The notes: generated by a model not told the origin, from the sequence alone. A DNA stretch of 18,969 nt from JBMNNU01 sp050942695 (GCA_050942695.1 JBMNNU010000028.1:1-18969), one strand, 5' to 3'. Positions 1 to 8,368 are shown, counted from the stretch's first letter. Program-made: numbers and translations.

Positions 1-951
1 GTCCCCCTTACGGTACCTGTAGGTTACCTCCGGCTTTAGGCCTGGAGGGCCGAGTTTTTCGCAGATGATGCTGGCTATCTCCAGGATGCTGAGGGCCCTA
101 CCTGTGCCAACGTTGAAAACCTGGTAATTGGCGGACTCGTTGTCCATAGCTATCAAATTTGCCTGAACGATATCGCTGACGTGGACAAAGTCACGCATCT
201 GAAGGCCGTCTTCAAAAACAAGAGGAGGTCTGTTGTTCATCGCTCGGGACGAAAAGATCGCTGCGGCGCCAGTGTAAGGGTTGGAAAGGGCTTGGCGCGG
301 CCCGTACACGTTGAAGAAACGAAGGGCTACCGTCGGGATACCGTAGGCTTTCCCAACGCAGAGAGCCATCTCGTCCTGGTCCTTCTTCGTAATTGCGTAG
401 ATAGAGGTGGGCTGAAGCGATTTGGTTTCTGGTGTTGGAATCGGTTCCAACATATCGTGGCAATGGGAGCAGAGTGGTTCCCAGAGGGAGTCCTGCAACT
501 GCGCCTCACTTCGTATCGTAGCTTCGATAGAGCCGCATTTCAGGCAGCGGTAGCTGCCTTCGCCGTAAATGGACATGGATGAGGCCACTATCAGCTTCTG
601 AACGTTGTGGGGCTGGTTGGCTAAAACATCCAACAGCACGGCCGTACCCTGAGAGTTGGCTGAGACATATCTCTCGATTTCGTACATAGACTGGCCTACA
701 CCGACCGCCGCTGCTAAATGGAATACAACTTGTGCGCCGTCCATTGCGCTCATGAGTAGCTCGCGGTCTCTAACGTCCCCTATGATGAGCTGGGCCCTGG
801 GGTTCATATAGGCCGGCGGCTCTCGATTAGTACCGTGCACCTGCTGGTCAAGTTTATCTAATACGCTGACACGAAGGTTTCGGTCAACCAGCGCATCTAC
901 AAGATGCGAACCTATGAACCCTGCCCCTCCGATAACCAGCACCTTCTTCAC
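1..951 (-). CDS. NAD-dependent sugar-nucleotide epimerase, dTDP-L-rhamnose 4-epimerase-like (3' end outside window)
   Basis: Extended short-chain dehydrogenase/reductase, 317 codons visible and cut at the window edge. The Rossmann motif GGAGFIG lies at residues 8-14, and the catalytic Tyr185-x3-Lys189 pair sits in SIYAITKK. The segments FFNVYGPRQ and DFVHVSDI are typical of the family. Between residues 136 and 164 an insertion carries two CxxC pairs (Cys136/139 and Cys161/164), resembling a zinc ribbon. To my memory this insertion and the SMSIYGEG motif mark dTDP-L-rhamnose 4-epimerase-type enzymes, which make 6-deoxy-talose donors for surface glycans. GTG at 951 is chosen because GAGGAGGT precedes it by a few bases and it starts directly before the Rossmann strand. 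The frame stays open upstream, so a longer start cannot be excluded. The exact substrate is inferred. Confidence 0.82.
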   Translation of the reverse strand, partial: MKKVLVIGGAGFIGSHLVDALVDRNLRVSVLDKLDQQVHGTNREPPAYMNPRAQLIIGDVRDRELLMSAMDGAQVVFHLAAAVGVGQSMYEIERYVSANSQGTAVLLDVLANQPHNVQKLIVASSMSIYGEGSYRCLKCGSIEATIRSEAQLQDSLWEPLCSHCHDMLEPIPTPETKSLQPTSIYAITKKDQDEMALCVGKAYGIPTVALRFFNVYGPRQALSNPYTGAAAIFSSRAMNNRPPLVFEDGLQMRDFVHVSDIVQANLIAMDNESANYQVFNVGTGRALSILEIASIICEKLGPPGLKPEVTYRYRKGD

Positions 952-1142
952 CAGTACCTCCTCACTGTGGAAAACCGATCGGCTGGTTCCTCCTAAGAGA
1001 AGCCGGCCTGCTTTATCATCAATTATGATCCCGCAAATTAGCTCATGCAAGATTCGTACATCAACCACCTTTTTCCTACCATACCCGAGAGAAATTCACA
1101 AATCTCCGCCAATTCTTCTGGTCGCTCGATCAGCGGAACAAG

Positions 1143-1272
1143 GGCATGGTTCACGGCACGAGTCACAATGTAGTGTCGGGGCTCGTCCCCGACGAGGTAC
1201 CACGTCGGGCACAAGGCCCGACGCTACAGCATTGGACTGTTACACGATCTGACTGTTTGTGTGAACCATGCC
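1143..1272. mobile_element. 130-bp MITE-like non-autonomous element with TIRs and 8-bp target duplication
   Basis: The ends are perfect 12-bp inverted repeats: GGCATGGTTCAC at 1143-1154 and GTGAACCATGCC at 1261-1272. They are flanked directly by the 8-bp direct repeat GGAACAAG at 1135-1142 and 1273-1280. A further AGTCA is shared in register at positions 19-23 of each end. The interior (1166-1234) is a near-palindrome rich in GTCGGG and CCCGAC. No transposase is encoded, so movement would need an enzyme supplied elsewhere. An 8-bp duplication fits several IS families (for example ISL3, IS66, IS256); the family is not determined here. Confidence 0.75.
1166..1234. repeat. GTCGGG near-palindrome inside the MITE-like element
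   Basis: The arms CAATG-TAGTGTCGGG (from 1166) and CCCGACGCTACA-CATTG (to 1234) pair with few mismatches. Nested inside are GTCGGGGCTCGTCCCCGAC at 1174-1192 and GTCGGGCACAAGGCCCGAC at 1204-1222, each able to form its own hairpin. The layout is REP-like and would fold as a cruciform or double hairpin. Confidence 0.6.
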
Positions 1273-1388
1273 GGAACAAGAAATTCCTGGTACGTTTCAT
1301 GCGACGAGCAGGGTAGCTACTACGTAGTAAGGTCAAACCTCCATATACCCTTTTCCAGGCGATTGTAGTGAACGATTCCCGAAGCTGT

Positions 1389-1405
1389 TGACAAACCGTT
1401 TGTCA
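1389..1405. promoter_or_regulatory. Palindromic candidate operator before the kinase gene
   Basis: TGACAAAC-C-GTTTGTCA is a perfect 8-bp inverted repeat around one base, ending directly before the ribosome binding site AGGAGGGG (about 1405-1412) of the kinase gene. Its position would let a bound repressor block transcription or an RNA hairpin affect translation. The cognate factor is unknown. Confidence 0.45.
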
Positions 1406-1414
1406 GGAGGGGAT

Positions 1415-4400
1415 ATGTCTCGTGGCGGGTCTGAGCCGCTTCAAAGCCTAACTATTGATGGAAGTATCGGTGAGGCGGATGATTTGAATTTGAATAAGTT
1501 GGATGAGGTGCTCGAAGTTCATCAGCCCCCCGGCTCGCCGCCTGTACCGTACGACGTCGCTGAAATCGCTTCGCCCCTGGTCCTCAGCTTGGCAGAGGCG
1601 CTGGATGGAAGCCCCGTTGCGGTGGCGCTTCCATCAGCCCTGATGGTGGACCCCAAGGATAGAGACCGTGTAGCCGTATTGTGTGCGTTGACAGGAATAG
1701 CTGCCCAACAGGGATGGAGCGATACTCTCGCCGAGATAGCTCGGCAAGCGAGCCAACACCCAACTGTGAGAATCGATACGAACTGCTCACCTGTTCGGCT
1801 GGAGATAGCGATCGCAGGTAAAGGGAAACCGATACCGGTGATGATTTGCGCGATTCCGCTCGATGGGGAGGACCTGGGGGCGCTGATAGTAGCTGGCAAC
1901 GCCGCGGAGGCGGCTCTCGATAGCCATGCCGCCCTTGTGAGGGGTGTGGCTAGGGCGATCTCAGCCGGATTGAGAGTGATCCATAGCCAGCGTCGTAGAG
2001 AACAGGCAGCTATGGCTCTGCTAGAGGTGGCGCGAACCGCTGGCTCTACCCTTCAGCTTGAGGAGGTGCTCTCGCTGGTTACCGAGCGGACTGCCAAATT
2101 GGTTGGAGCGGACAGGTGCGGGCTCTGGCTGCTCAGTAAAGATGGTACTACCCTGTTGCCATCGGCCATGGCTGGAATGCCGGCTGATTTCGTCCGGGTT
2201 TGGAAGCAACGCCCCCTATCGTTGGACGCAGAACCGCTATCCAAGGAAGCCATCCGCACCGAGAAGCCGGTTTTGGTATCCGATGCTCTCAACGATCCTC
2301 GCACCGACAAGAACGCGGTTCAGTTCTTCGGTGATAAAACCTTCTTGGTGCTGCCGGTCATCGCCAAGGGGCAGATTCAAGGCACTCTCTTCATCAATCA
2401 CGTCCGGTTTCACCATCGCTACTCGCGAGCCGAGATAGAAACTGCCATGGCGATCGCCAACCAAGCGGCCATCGCCATTCAAAACGCCAGGTTGTACCGT
2501 GAGGTGGAGGACTGGAGCAGCCAACTAGAGAGACTCCAGGCCATTATGTCCAAACTCAGCCGCTCGCGGAGCGTTTCGTCCATCGCAAACATAATTGCCG
2601 ACGAGTTGAGGAATCTTCTTCGCTACGACAACTGTCGGGTCTTCGTGTTGCAGGAAGACACCAACGAACTGGTACCCCTGGCTGTCGTGAGCTCCATTCG
2701 GGATTATTGGGTCGAAAAGGTGGAGAACTTGAGGCTGGAGGTGGGCCAGGGGCTGACGGGATACGTGGCTGCTAACGGGACTCCGTTGATAGTGGGCGAT
2801 GTAGAAAGAGACCCCCGTTCTTACCATGTTCCCGGTACACCAATCCTTGATGAGTCGATGATTGCCGCGCCGATCAACTTTGAGGGGCGCGTGATTGGGG
2901 TAATTACACTCTCCAGGCTTGGGCTTAACCAGTTCACAGAGGATGATCTGCGTCTCCTGGATATCTTTGCAAACGAAGCGGCCATCGAATTCGAGAACGC
3001 CAGGCTGTACCAGGAAACACAGAAGAAGAGCAAAGAGATGTTGGCCTTTTTCCATAGGGTGGGGGATGCTTTAGCTACAGGACTCGACCCCCACCAGACG
3101 CTCCAGATTATCGTTGATCTGGCAGCAGATATGGTGAGGGCTAAAGGGTGTGCGATCCTGCTGTTGGAAGAATCCAGCGGCGACCTCGTGTACAAGGCCT
3201 GGAAGGGTTTGCCATTTCAAGAAGGCCAGATGGAGTCGACCCCCGCCGGAAGAGGGATGAGTTGGCAGGTGGTGAAGGAAGGCGTACCCAACCTGATCCC
3301 CGATATCTCTCTGGTGGAGCGCCCTCCCTGGATGCAGGATCTGGGATTTGAAGACCTACGCTCCTACCTGGGAGTCCCTTTGACGTTGCAGGGTAAAGTG
3401 ATAGGTGTTCTATCCGTTTTTGGGAGTCGTCTTGGGCAGTTTTCCCCAGCCGATGTGGAACTGCTTTCCTCCTTCGCCCACCAGGCAGCGATTGCAATCC
3501 GCAATGCTCAACTGTTCAAATCGCTTCAGGAGCGTGTCAGGGAGTTGACCGGCTTGGCCGGAGTATCGCAGAGTGTGGCAACGCTGACCAACCTGGACGA
3601 CACCTATCGAGAGCTAACTAAATCGATAGCGCAGCTCCTGCAGGCTGAAAGCTGCGTTATCCTGCTGGTTGGCGAAGATGGAGAGTTGATCCCCCAGCAA
3701 CCTGCATTCGGCTTCGACCCAGAGGAGCTCTCCGGAATTCGGCTATCGGTTGGCAAAAAAGCAGCACCTCAGCAGGAGGCATTGTGCCCCATTCAATCTG
3801 TGGATGGTGAGACAGTATCTTGCAGCGGTCTATGGAATCGGCAGCCCTCGATACTTGCCCCTATGAGGGCGCAGGATCGGAGGGTTGGGGCGGTGTTGGT
3901 GAGCGGCAGGCCGGATGGGTTCAACGAAAACGATATCCGCTTGCTTACAATCCTGGCGGCTAATGCTGCCGTGATTGTCCAGAACGCCATTCTCTACCAG
4001 AGCGTCGACCGCGAGAGAGATGAGTTGGAGGCTATTATCAGCAACACATCCGATGCCATCGTGATCATGGATATGGATAACCGAGTTACTCGGGTTAACC
4101 CAGCCGCCGAGGCCCTCACCGGATGGCGAGCGGATGAGATGGTAGGGCGGAGATGCGATGAAGTGCTGGTATCCTCCAATACACCTGGAAGAGGTAGCAC
4201 ATCGGTTGGTCCAACCCTCGAGGAGGCAATCGAGAAGCGAGAACCGGTGCCATATTTTGAAACTGTCATTACGACCAAGGATAGCTGTGAGAGGGATGTT
4301 GCTGCCAGCTACTCCTTTGTCCGCTCTACAGGCCGGGGGGGAGGGCTGGGAGTCGTCATAGCCAGAGATATCAGCAAGCTTCGCGAGGTCGAACGAATGA

Positions 4401-5113
4401 AATCGGAGTTCGTTTCTATGGTTTCCCACGAACTCCGTACGCCGTTGGGCTTGATCAAAGGCTACGCGTCAACGCTGCTCAACCCTCAGCTTTCATTAGA
4501 TCAGCCGACGGTGCAACGCTTCTTAATGGGGATAGATGGGGCTGCAGACCGTCTTGCTAGGTTGGTAGAAAACCTGTTGAGCGTCTCGAGAATTGAATCG
4601 GGCTTGTTGCGTTTGTCTACGCAGCAGGTCGATCTCACACAACTGATCTCGGTTGCCGTATCTACCGTCAGGGTGACGGCAAAAGGGAGAGAGATACTGT
4701 TGGATCTTCCCAAACGGCAGGTGAAGGTAGAAGGGGACCGAGTTCAACTGGAACTGGTGATGGATAATCTTCTTGGCAACGCCATCAAGTATTCACCGAT
4801 CGGAAAACTGATAAAGGTAAAACTAGAGATCAAACCAACAACAGTAACAACCAAAGTGGTTGACCAGGGTATCGGGATAGCTACCCACCACCTCCCGAAA
4901 GTCTTCGACAAGTTCTATCGTGTGGAAGGCGGCTACAGCAAAAGGACGCCTGGCAGTGGCCTTGGACTATATATTTGCCGAAACATAATCGAAGCCCACG
5001 GTGGTCGTATATGGGCAGAGAGCGTGCTTGGTGAAGGCAGCACTTTCGCGTTTGAGCTGCCTCTAACTCAACCGCGCCAGTCGACAAGCTCAAATACTCA
5101 GCCGACCTCTTAG
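1415..5113 (+). CDS. Soluble multi-GAF/PAS sensor histidine kinase
   Basis: A 1232-aa cytosolic hybrid of sensor modules and a kinase core; no membrane segment is visible. Domain order, counted from the ATG at 1415: a degenerate GAF-like region (about 40-190), four GAF domains (about 197-363, 367-532, 538-702, 703-862), PAS (about 866-988), HisKA with the H-box SHELRTP and phospho-acceptor His1005, and HATPase_c (about 1100-1216) with N-box NLLGNAIKYS, G1 box DQGIGI and G2 box GSGLGL. The start at 1415 is preferred over an in-frame TTG at 1388 because AGGAGGGG stands just before the ATG. Two single-domain response regulators follow at 22 and 27 bp, so it very likely phosphorylates one or both. 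The signal is not evident: GAF domains may bind cyclic nucleotides, tetrapyrroles or other small ligands, and no chromophore motif was recognised. Confidence 0.93.
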   Translation: MSRGGSEPLQSLTIDGSIGEADDLNLNKLDEVLEVHQPPGSPPVPYDVAEIASPLVLSLAEALDGSPVAVALPSALMVDPKDRDRVAVLCALTGIAAQQGWSDTLAEIARQASQHPTVRIDTNCSPVRLEIAIAGKGKPIPVMICAIPLDGEDLGALIVAGNAAEAALDSHAALVRGVARAISAGLRVIHSQRRREQAAMALLEVARTAGSTLQLEEVLSLVTERTAKLVGADRCGLWLLSKDGTTLLPSAMAGMPADFVRVWKQRPLSLDAEPLSKEAIRTEKPVLVSDALNDPRTDKNAVQFFGDKTFLVLPVIAKGQIQGTLFINHVRFHHRYSRAEIETAMAIANQAAIAIQNARLYREVEDWSSQLERLQAIMSKLSRSRSVSSIANIIADELRNLLRYDNCRVFVLQEDTNELVPLAVVSSIRDYWVEKVENLRLEVGQGLTGYVAANGTPLIVGDVERDPRSYHVPGTPILDESMIAAPINFEGRVIGVITLSRLGLNQFTEDDLRLLDIFANEAAIEFENARLYQETQKKSKEMLAFFHRVGDALATGLDPHQTLQIIVDLAADMVRAKGCAILLLEESSGDLVYKAWKGLPFQEGQMESTPAGRGMSWQVVKEGVPNLIPDISLVERPPWMQDLGFEDLRSYLGVPLTLQGKVIGVLSVFGSRLGQFSPADVELLSSFAHQAAIAIRNAQLFKSLQERVRELTGLAGVSQSVATLTNLDDTYRELTKSIAQLLQAESCVILLVGEDGELIPQQPAFGFDPEELSGIRLSVGKKAAPQQEALCPIQSVDGETVSCSGLWNRQPSILAPMRAQDRRVGAVLVSGRPDGFNENDIRLLTILAANAAVIVQNAILYQSVDRERDELEAIISNTSDAIVIMDMDNRVTRVNPAAEALTGWRADEMVGRRCDEVLVSSNTPGRGSTSVGPTLEEAIEKREPVPYFETVITTKDSCERDVAASYSFVRSTGRGGGLGVVIARDISKLREVERMKSEFVSMVSHELRTPLGLIKGYASTLLNPQLSLDQPTVQRFLMGIDGAADRLARLVENLLSVSRIESGLLRLSTQQVDLTQLISVAVSTVRVTAKGREILLDLPKRQVKVEGDRVQLELVMDNLLGNAIKYSPIGKLIKVKLEIKPTTVTTKVVDQGIGIATHHLPKVFDKFYRVEGGYSKRTPGSGLGLYICRNIIEAHGGRIWAESVLGEGSTFAFELPLTQPRQSTSSNTQPTS

Positions 5114-5135
5114 GGTTCGAAAGGGAGGGCTACCT

Positions 5136-5591
5136 ATGAGCAAGAACCGGATTCTCGTTGTAGACGATGAACCAGGTATCGTAGACATTGCCAGAGCCAA
5201 TCTGGAAGGGCATGGCTATACGGTGATCGGCGCCTACGATGGAGAAGAGGCATTGGAAAAAATCAAAGAAGAGAGACCCGACCTCGTCATCTTGGACATA
5301 CTCATGCCCGAGATGGACGGTTGGGATGTCCTCGAGCGGATCGAGTCGAATCCCGACCTTTCCGGTATTCCTGTGATCATGCTTACGGCTCGTGTCAGCG
5401 ACGAAGATGTATTGAGAGGGCTGGAGACGGGAGCCGTAGAATATATGACCAAACCTTTTTACCCTCAAGATCTGGTGGCAGCAGTTAAGATTAATCTCCA
5501 CGTCTTCGATCCCCATCTCAGGCAGCAGCACCGGAAGATGCTAGCCGAAAAGAGGAGGCGTTTGATCGCAACGCGGGGACAGGTCAAATAG
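5136..5591 (+). CDS. Single-domain response regulator with basic C-terminal tail
   Basis: A CheY-like receiver, 151 aa. The acidic pocket is Asp10/Asp11, the predicted phospho-acceptor is Asp54 (VILDILMP), and the switch residues Thr84 and Lys106 are in place. No DNA-binding or enzymatic output domain follows; after about residue 125 there is a 25-residue tail rich in Arg, Lys and Gln. The start has a strong Shine-Dalgarno, AGGGAGG. It lies 22 bp behind the kinase gene and 27 bp before a second receiver gene, so all three are probably one transcript. Its output is most likely by protein contact or by passing phosphate onward; the basic tail could contribute to partner or nucleic-acid binding, which is an inference. 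Confidence 0.9.
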   Translation: MSKNRILVVDDEPGIVDIARANLEGHGYTVIGAYDGEEALEKIKEERPDLVILDILMPEMDGWDVLERIESNPDLSGIPVIMLTARVSDEDVLRGLETGAVEYMTKPFYPQDLVAAVKINLHVFDPHLRQQHRKMLAEKRRRLIATRGQVK

Positions 5592-5618
5592 ATTTTTTTG
5601 GAGCGCTTGGAGGCGGCT

Positions 5619-6002
5619 ATGGGACCAAGGGTTGTGGTAGTGGAAGATGAGCCCGAGATGCTCGACATAATATGCTTCAATCTGGAGCAGTCTGGATATA
5701 ACGTGATCCCAGCTCGAGATGGCGTGGAAGCCTTCGAAGCTTTGGAAGTAAAAACCCCCGACGCCATGGTACTCGATTTGAATCTCCCTAATATGTCGGG
5801 TTTCCGACTACTGAAGCTTATCAGACGCGATCCCCGCTGGAGTCGGATCCCGTTGATCGTTGCCACAGCTTTCGCTTTTGAAGAGGTGGAGGATATCGCC
5901 AACGAGGGTATAGATTGCTTTATGACCAAACCTTTTGACCCGGCGGAGTTGATTAGCCGCTTGGAATATGCGTTGTCTAAGAGCAACGGTGCAGTAGCTT
6001 AA
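5619..6002 (+). CDS. Single-domain response regulator
   Basis: A second stand-alone CheY-like receiver, 127 aa, ending almost directly after the receiver fold. The acidic residues are Glu9/Asp10 (VVEDE), the predicted phospho-acceptor is Asp53 (VLDLNLP), and Thr83 and Lys104 complete the site. The start at ATG 5619 is preferred over an upstream in-frame TTG at 5598 because GGAGG precedes this ATG at normal spacing and the protein then begins right at the first beta strand. It is the last gene of the kinase operon, closed by the terminator 18 bp downstream. It differs clearly from the upstream receiver, so the pair may serve as two outputs of one kinase or as a relay. Confidence 0.88.
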   Translation: MGPRVVVVEDEPEMLDIICFNLEQSGYNVIPARDGVEAFEALEVKTPDAMVLDLNLPNMSGFRLLKLIRRDPRWSRIPLIVATAFAFEEVEDIANEGIDCFMTKPFDPAELISRLEYALSKSNGAVA

Positions 6003-6019
6003 CAATTAGAAAAATAGGT

Positions 6020-6048
6020 GGGGCTGGAAATCTGCCAGCCCCTTTTTT
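6020..6048 (+). terminator. Intrinsic terminator of the kinase-response regulator operon
   Basis: GGGGCTGG (6020-6027) pairs perfectly with CCAGCCCC (6035-6042) around a 7-nt loop and is followed at once by six T. It lies 18 bp after the stop of the second response regulator. Confidence 0.93.
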
Positions 6049-6148
6049 GTTATATTAATAGATTACTGGTAAAGCTTGCGATAGCTGTGCAAAACCTCCT
6101 AGAAGCAGAGCGGACGAACGATGATAGCATTACAGCCAGCGGCAATCG

Positions 6149-6178
6149 TTGACATTAACGAAATCGTGTTCCTATAAT
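6149..6178 (+). promoter_or_regulatory. Consensus housekeeping promoter for the pgpH-ybeY genes
   Basis: TTGACA at 6149-6154 and TATAAT at 6173-6178 match the sigma-70/SigA consensus perfectly with an 18-bp spacer. Transcription should start near 6185, leaving a leader of about 40 nt before the GTG start at 6227. It lies between the upstream terminator and the next gene. Confidence 0.85.
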
Positions 6179-6226
6179 CGATGAATAGGTTAAGAAATAT
6201 AGCTGTATTAAAAAGGTGGTGCGACG

Positions 6227-8368
6227 GTGGCGTTGATGGATTATCCGACTAGTCGCGGCCGACCCATTCTAAGCAAACAACATATCGCACGGCTCATTCT
6301 GCTTACCTTGGCTATGGTGGTAGGCCTCACCTTCACTCTGGCTGCTCCTCTTCGCCTCAGCAGCTACCAGCTTCACGAAGGTGATGTTGCGCAGACCAAC
6401 ATCCGGGCGCCGAAACGGATTCAATACGAATCTGCTATTGAGACGAAAGCGGAGCGCGAGAGGGCAGCCAGCAGCGTACAGGAGCAATACAGCTACGATC
6501 CCAGCGTTGCCCCTCAACAGCGGAATAAATTAGCGGGAACGCTTCAGACCGTCGGCGGAATTCGGAATACCCCGAATATGACCGCTGAAGCTAAGAAGGA
6601 TGCTATCAGAAACACCCTCGAGTTCGAGTTGACGGATGAGCAGCTTTCGCAAATTGTGGGTATGGACGAGGCGCGGTGGCAGGTGCTGGCTCTTAACACC
6701 CCTCGGGTGCTCTTCGAGCTTCTAAGCAATGAGGTCACAGCGGAGCGCCTGCGCCAAATCAAGCAAGAGGCGCTGGCAAGGTTGGTGGCCATACCTTCGG
6801 ACCAGGACAGGGATCTGGCAGCCGAGCTTGTGGAGCGGATGGCGAGAGTCAACTACTTCCCCAATCCTGCCGAGACCGAGAGGCTTCAGAGGGAAGCCAG
6901 GGAGGCTGTTGCCCCTGTAACCAGGACTATAGAGGAAGGCGAGGCTATTCTTCGCGAAGGGGATGTTGTCCGGGCGACCGACCTCGAGAAGTTGGAGGCG
7001 CTGGGGCTGCGAAATCCTTCTGTAGATTGGCAAAACGTCTCAGCCGCGGCTCTGATGGCTATCGTCGTTACTGTCCTGGTGGCTGGATATATTTGGGTAT
7101 TCGAGCCCTCTTTGCTGACTCATGAGAAGAGGCTAATTCTGGTAGTGCTGGTGATGCTGGTTGCGCTGACTGCTGCCAAGATCGTTCTACCTGGGCGGCC
7201 GTTGTACACATATATTTTCCCAATATCAGCGGTAGCCATGCTGCTGGCAACGTTATTAGACGCTCAGTTGGCCATAGTGGTCACCGTTCTACTTGCGCTG
7301 CTTGTTGCCTCCGTCGCGGGTAAGTCTCTGGAGCTTGGCATTATTGGCACCGTTGGAGCAGTGGTCGGGGCGCTGGGGGTTCGTTCCAGCGAGAGGCTTC
7401 ACTCCTATTTCGTCGCCGGCGGCTTGGTATCCCTGGGCAGTTTTGCTGTTGTCCTATCTACCCGTCTAATGTCGAAGAACGAGGATTGGACAGGCACTCT
7501 AATGTTGGCCGGCTTGTGCCTGGTCAACGGCCTGCTATCATCGTCGCTCACGGTGGGCTTTTTTAGCTTGCTAGGGCGCGTATTTGGCATTACGACCACC
7601 CTACAGTTGCTAGAGCTATCGGATCCCACTCAACCCCTTTTGCGGCGACTGCTCAATGAGGCTCCCGGTACCTATCACCACAGCATAATGGTGGGAAATC
7701 TGGCGGAGCGAGCGGCTGAACGGGTCGGTGCGGATCCCTTGTTGGTGCGCGTTGGGGCTTATTATCACGATATCGGGAAGCTGGCAAGGCCCTATTTCTT
7801 CATAGAGAACCAGTTCGATGGGAAAAATGTTCACGATTCGCTGGACCCCAAGACCAGTGCGAGGATCGTAGCTTCACATGTGAAGGATGGGCTGGAGCTG
7901 GCAGAGAGGTACAAGCTCCCCCCGAGAATCCGGGAGTTCATCACCGAGCATCACGGCACCAGGCTGGTGACCTACTTCTACAGCCGCGCATCCCAGGAGG
8001 GAGACGGCGAGGTGGATGCCTCCCAGTACAGCTATCCTGGACCGAGGCCGCGCAGTAAAGAGGTTGCTATCGTGATGCTTGCAGACTCGGTGGAAGCGGT
8101 GGTGCGCTCGGTCAAGGATCACTCAGCGGAAAATGTAGCGGCGCTGGTGCGTAAAGTTGTAGCCGAGAGAATAGCGGAGGGGCAGTTGGACGAATGCGAT
8201 CTCACCATGCGCGATATGGATGAGATCGTCAAAGCCTTTATCGCCATTCTGATGGGGATGTACCACCCGCGTATCGAATACCCTCCTACTGCGATAACTA
8301 CTGGAGAGCCCGAAAGGGAGGCGCTTCCCGAGGGGAAATCCGACAATGCTCAACAGCAACAAGCCTGA
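6227..8368 (+). CDS. 7TM-HD (HDIG) phosphohydrolase, PgpH/YqfF-like putative c-di-AMP phosphodiesterase
   Basis: A 713-aa membrane protein with the architecture of the 7TMR-HD family: one N-terminal membrane segment (about 21-41), an extracytoplasmic domain (about 45-265), a block of seven hydrophobic segments (about 270-460), and a cytosolic HD domain. Metal-site motifs are His484-His485 (YHHSIMVGN) and His514-Asp515 (YYHDIGK), with a further His pair in TEHHGT. In Firmicutes the PgpH proteins of this family hydrolyse cyclic di-AMP; applying that here is by family. GTG 6227 is used because AAGGTGG precedes it by 7-8 nt; ATG 6236 is an alternative. It overlaps ybeY by 23 bp, the gene order commonly seen in Gram-positive bacteria. 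Confidence 0.92.
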   Translation: MALMDYPTSRGRPILSKQHIARLILLTLAMVVGLTFTLAAPLRLSSYQLHEGDVAQTNIRAPKRIQYESAIETKAERERAASSVQEQYSYDPSVAPQQRNKLAGTLQTVGGIRNTPNMTAEAKKDAIRNTLEFELTDEQLSQIVGMDEARWQVLALNTPRVLFELLSNEVTAERLRQIKQEALARLVAIPSDQDRDLAAELVERMARVNYFPNPAETERLQREAREAVAPVTRTIEEGEAILREGDVVRATDLEKLEALGLRNPSVDWQNVSAAALMAIVVTVLVAGYIWVFEPSLLTHEKRLILVVLVMLVALTAAKIVLPGRPLYTYIFPISAVAMLLATLLDAQLAIVVTVLLALLVASVAGKSLELGIIGTVGAVVGALGVRSSERLHSYFVAGGLVSLGSFAVVLSTRLMSKNEDWTGTLMLAGLCLVNGLLSSSLTVGFFSLLGRVFGITTTLQLLELSDPTQPLLRRLLNEAPGTYHHSIMVGNLAERAAERVGADPLLVRVGAYYHDIGKLARPYFFIENQFDGKNVHDSLDPKTSARIVASHVKDGLELAERYKLPPRIREFITEHHGTRLVTYFYSRASQEGDGEVDASQYSYPGPRPRSKEVAIVMLADSVEAVVRSVKDHSAENVAALVRKVVAERIAEGQLDECDLTMRDMDEIVKAFIAILMGMYHPRIEYPPTAITTGEPEREALPEGKSDNAQQQQA

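Larger units (their letters stand above)
952..1414. other. Intergenic stretch between divergent genes
   Basis: This 463-bp stretch separates the minus-strand epimerase from the plus-strand kinase. It holds a MITE-like element (1143-1272), a perfect 12-bp palindrome TACTACGTAGTA at 1318-1329, a 17-bp palindrome at 1389-1405, and minus-strand segments that look like decayed coding sequence (about 955-1320). I see no RNA gene and no convincing full-length gene. Plus-strand frames through it look like chance. Confidence 0.6.

Noticed and set aside
914..1252. A 112-codon plus-strand frame across the epimerase start and the MITE
   Set aside because: Low-complexity Ser/Thr/Pro content, no ribosome site, and it runs through the transposon-like element and an opposing gene.
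1388..1416. TTGACA at 1388 with GGATAT at 1411 read as a promoter
   Set aside because: The -10 would overlap the start codon of the kinase. The TTGACA is part of the palindrome at 1389-1405.
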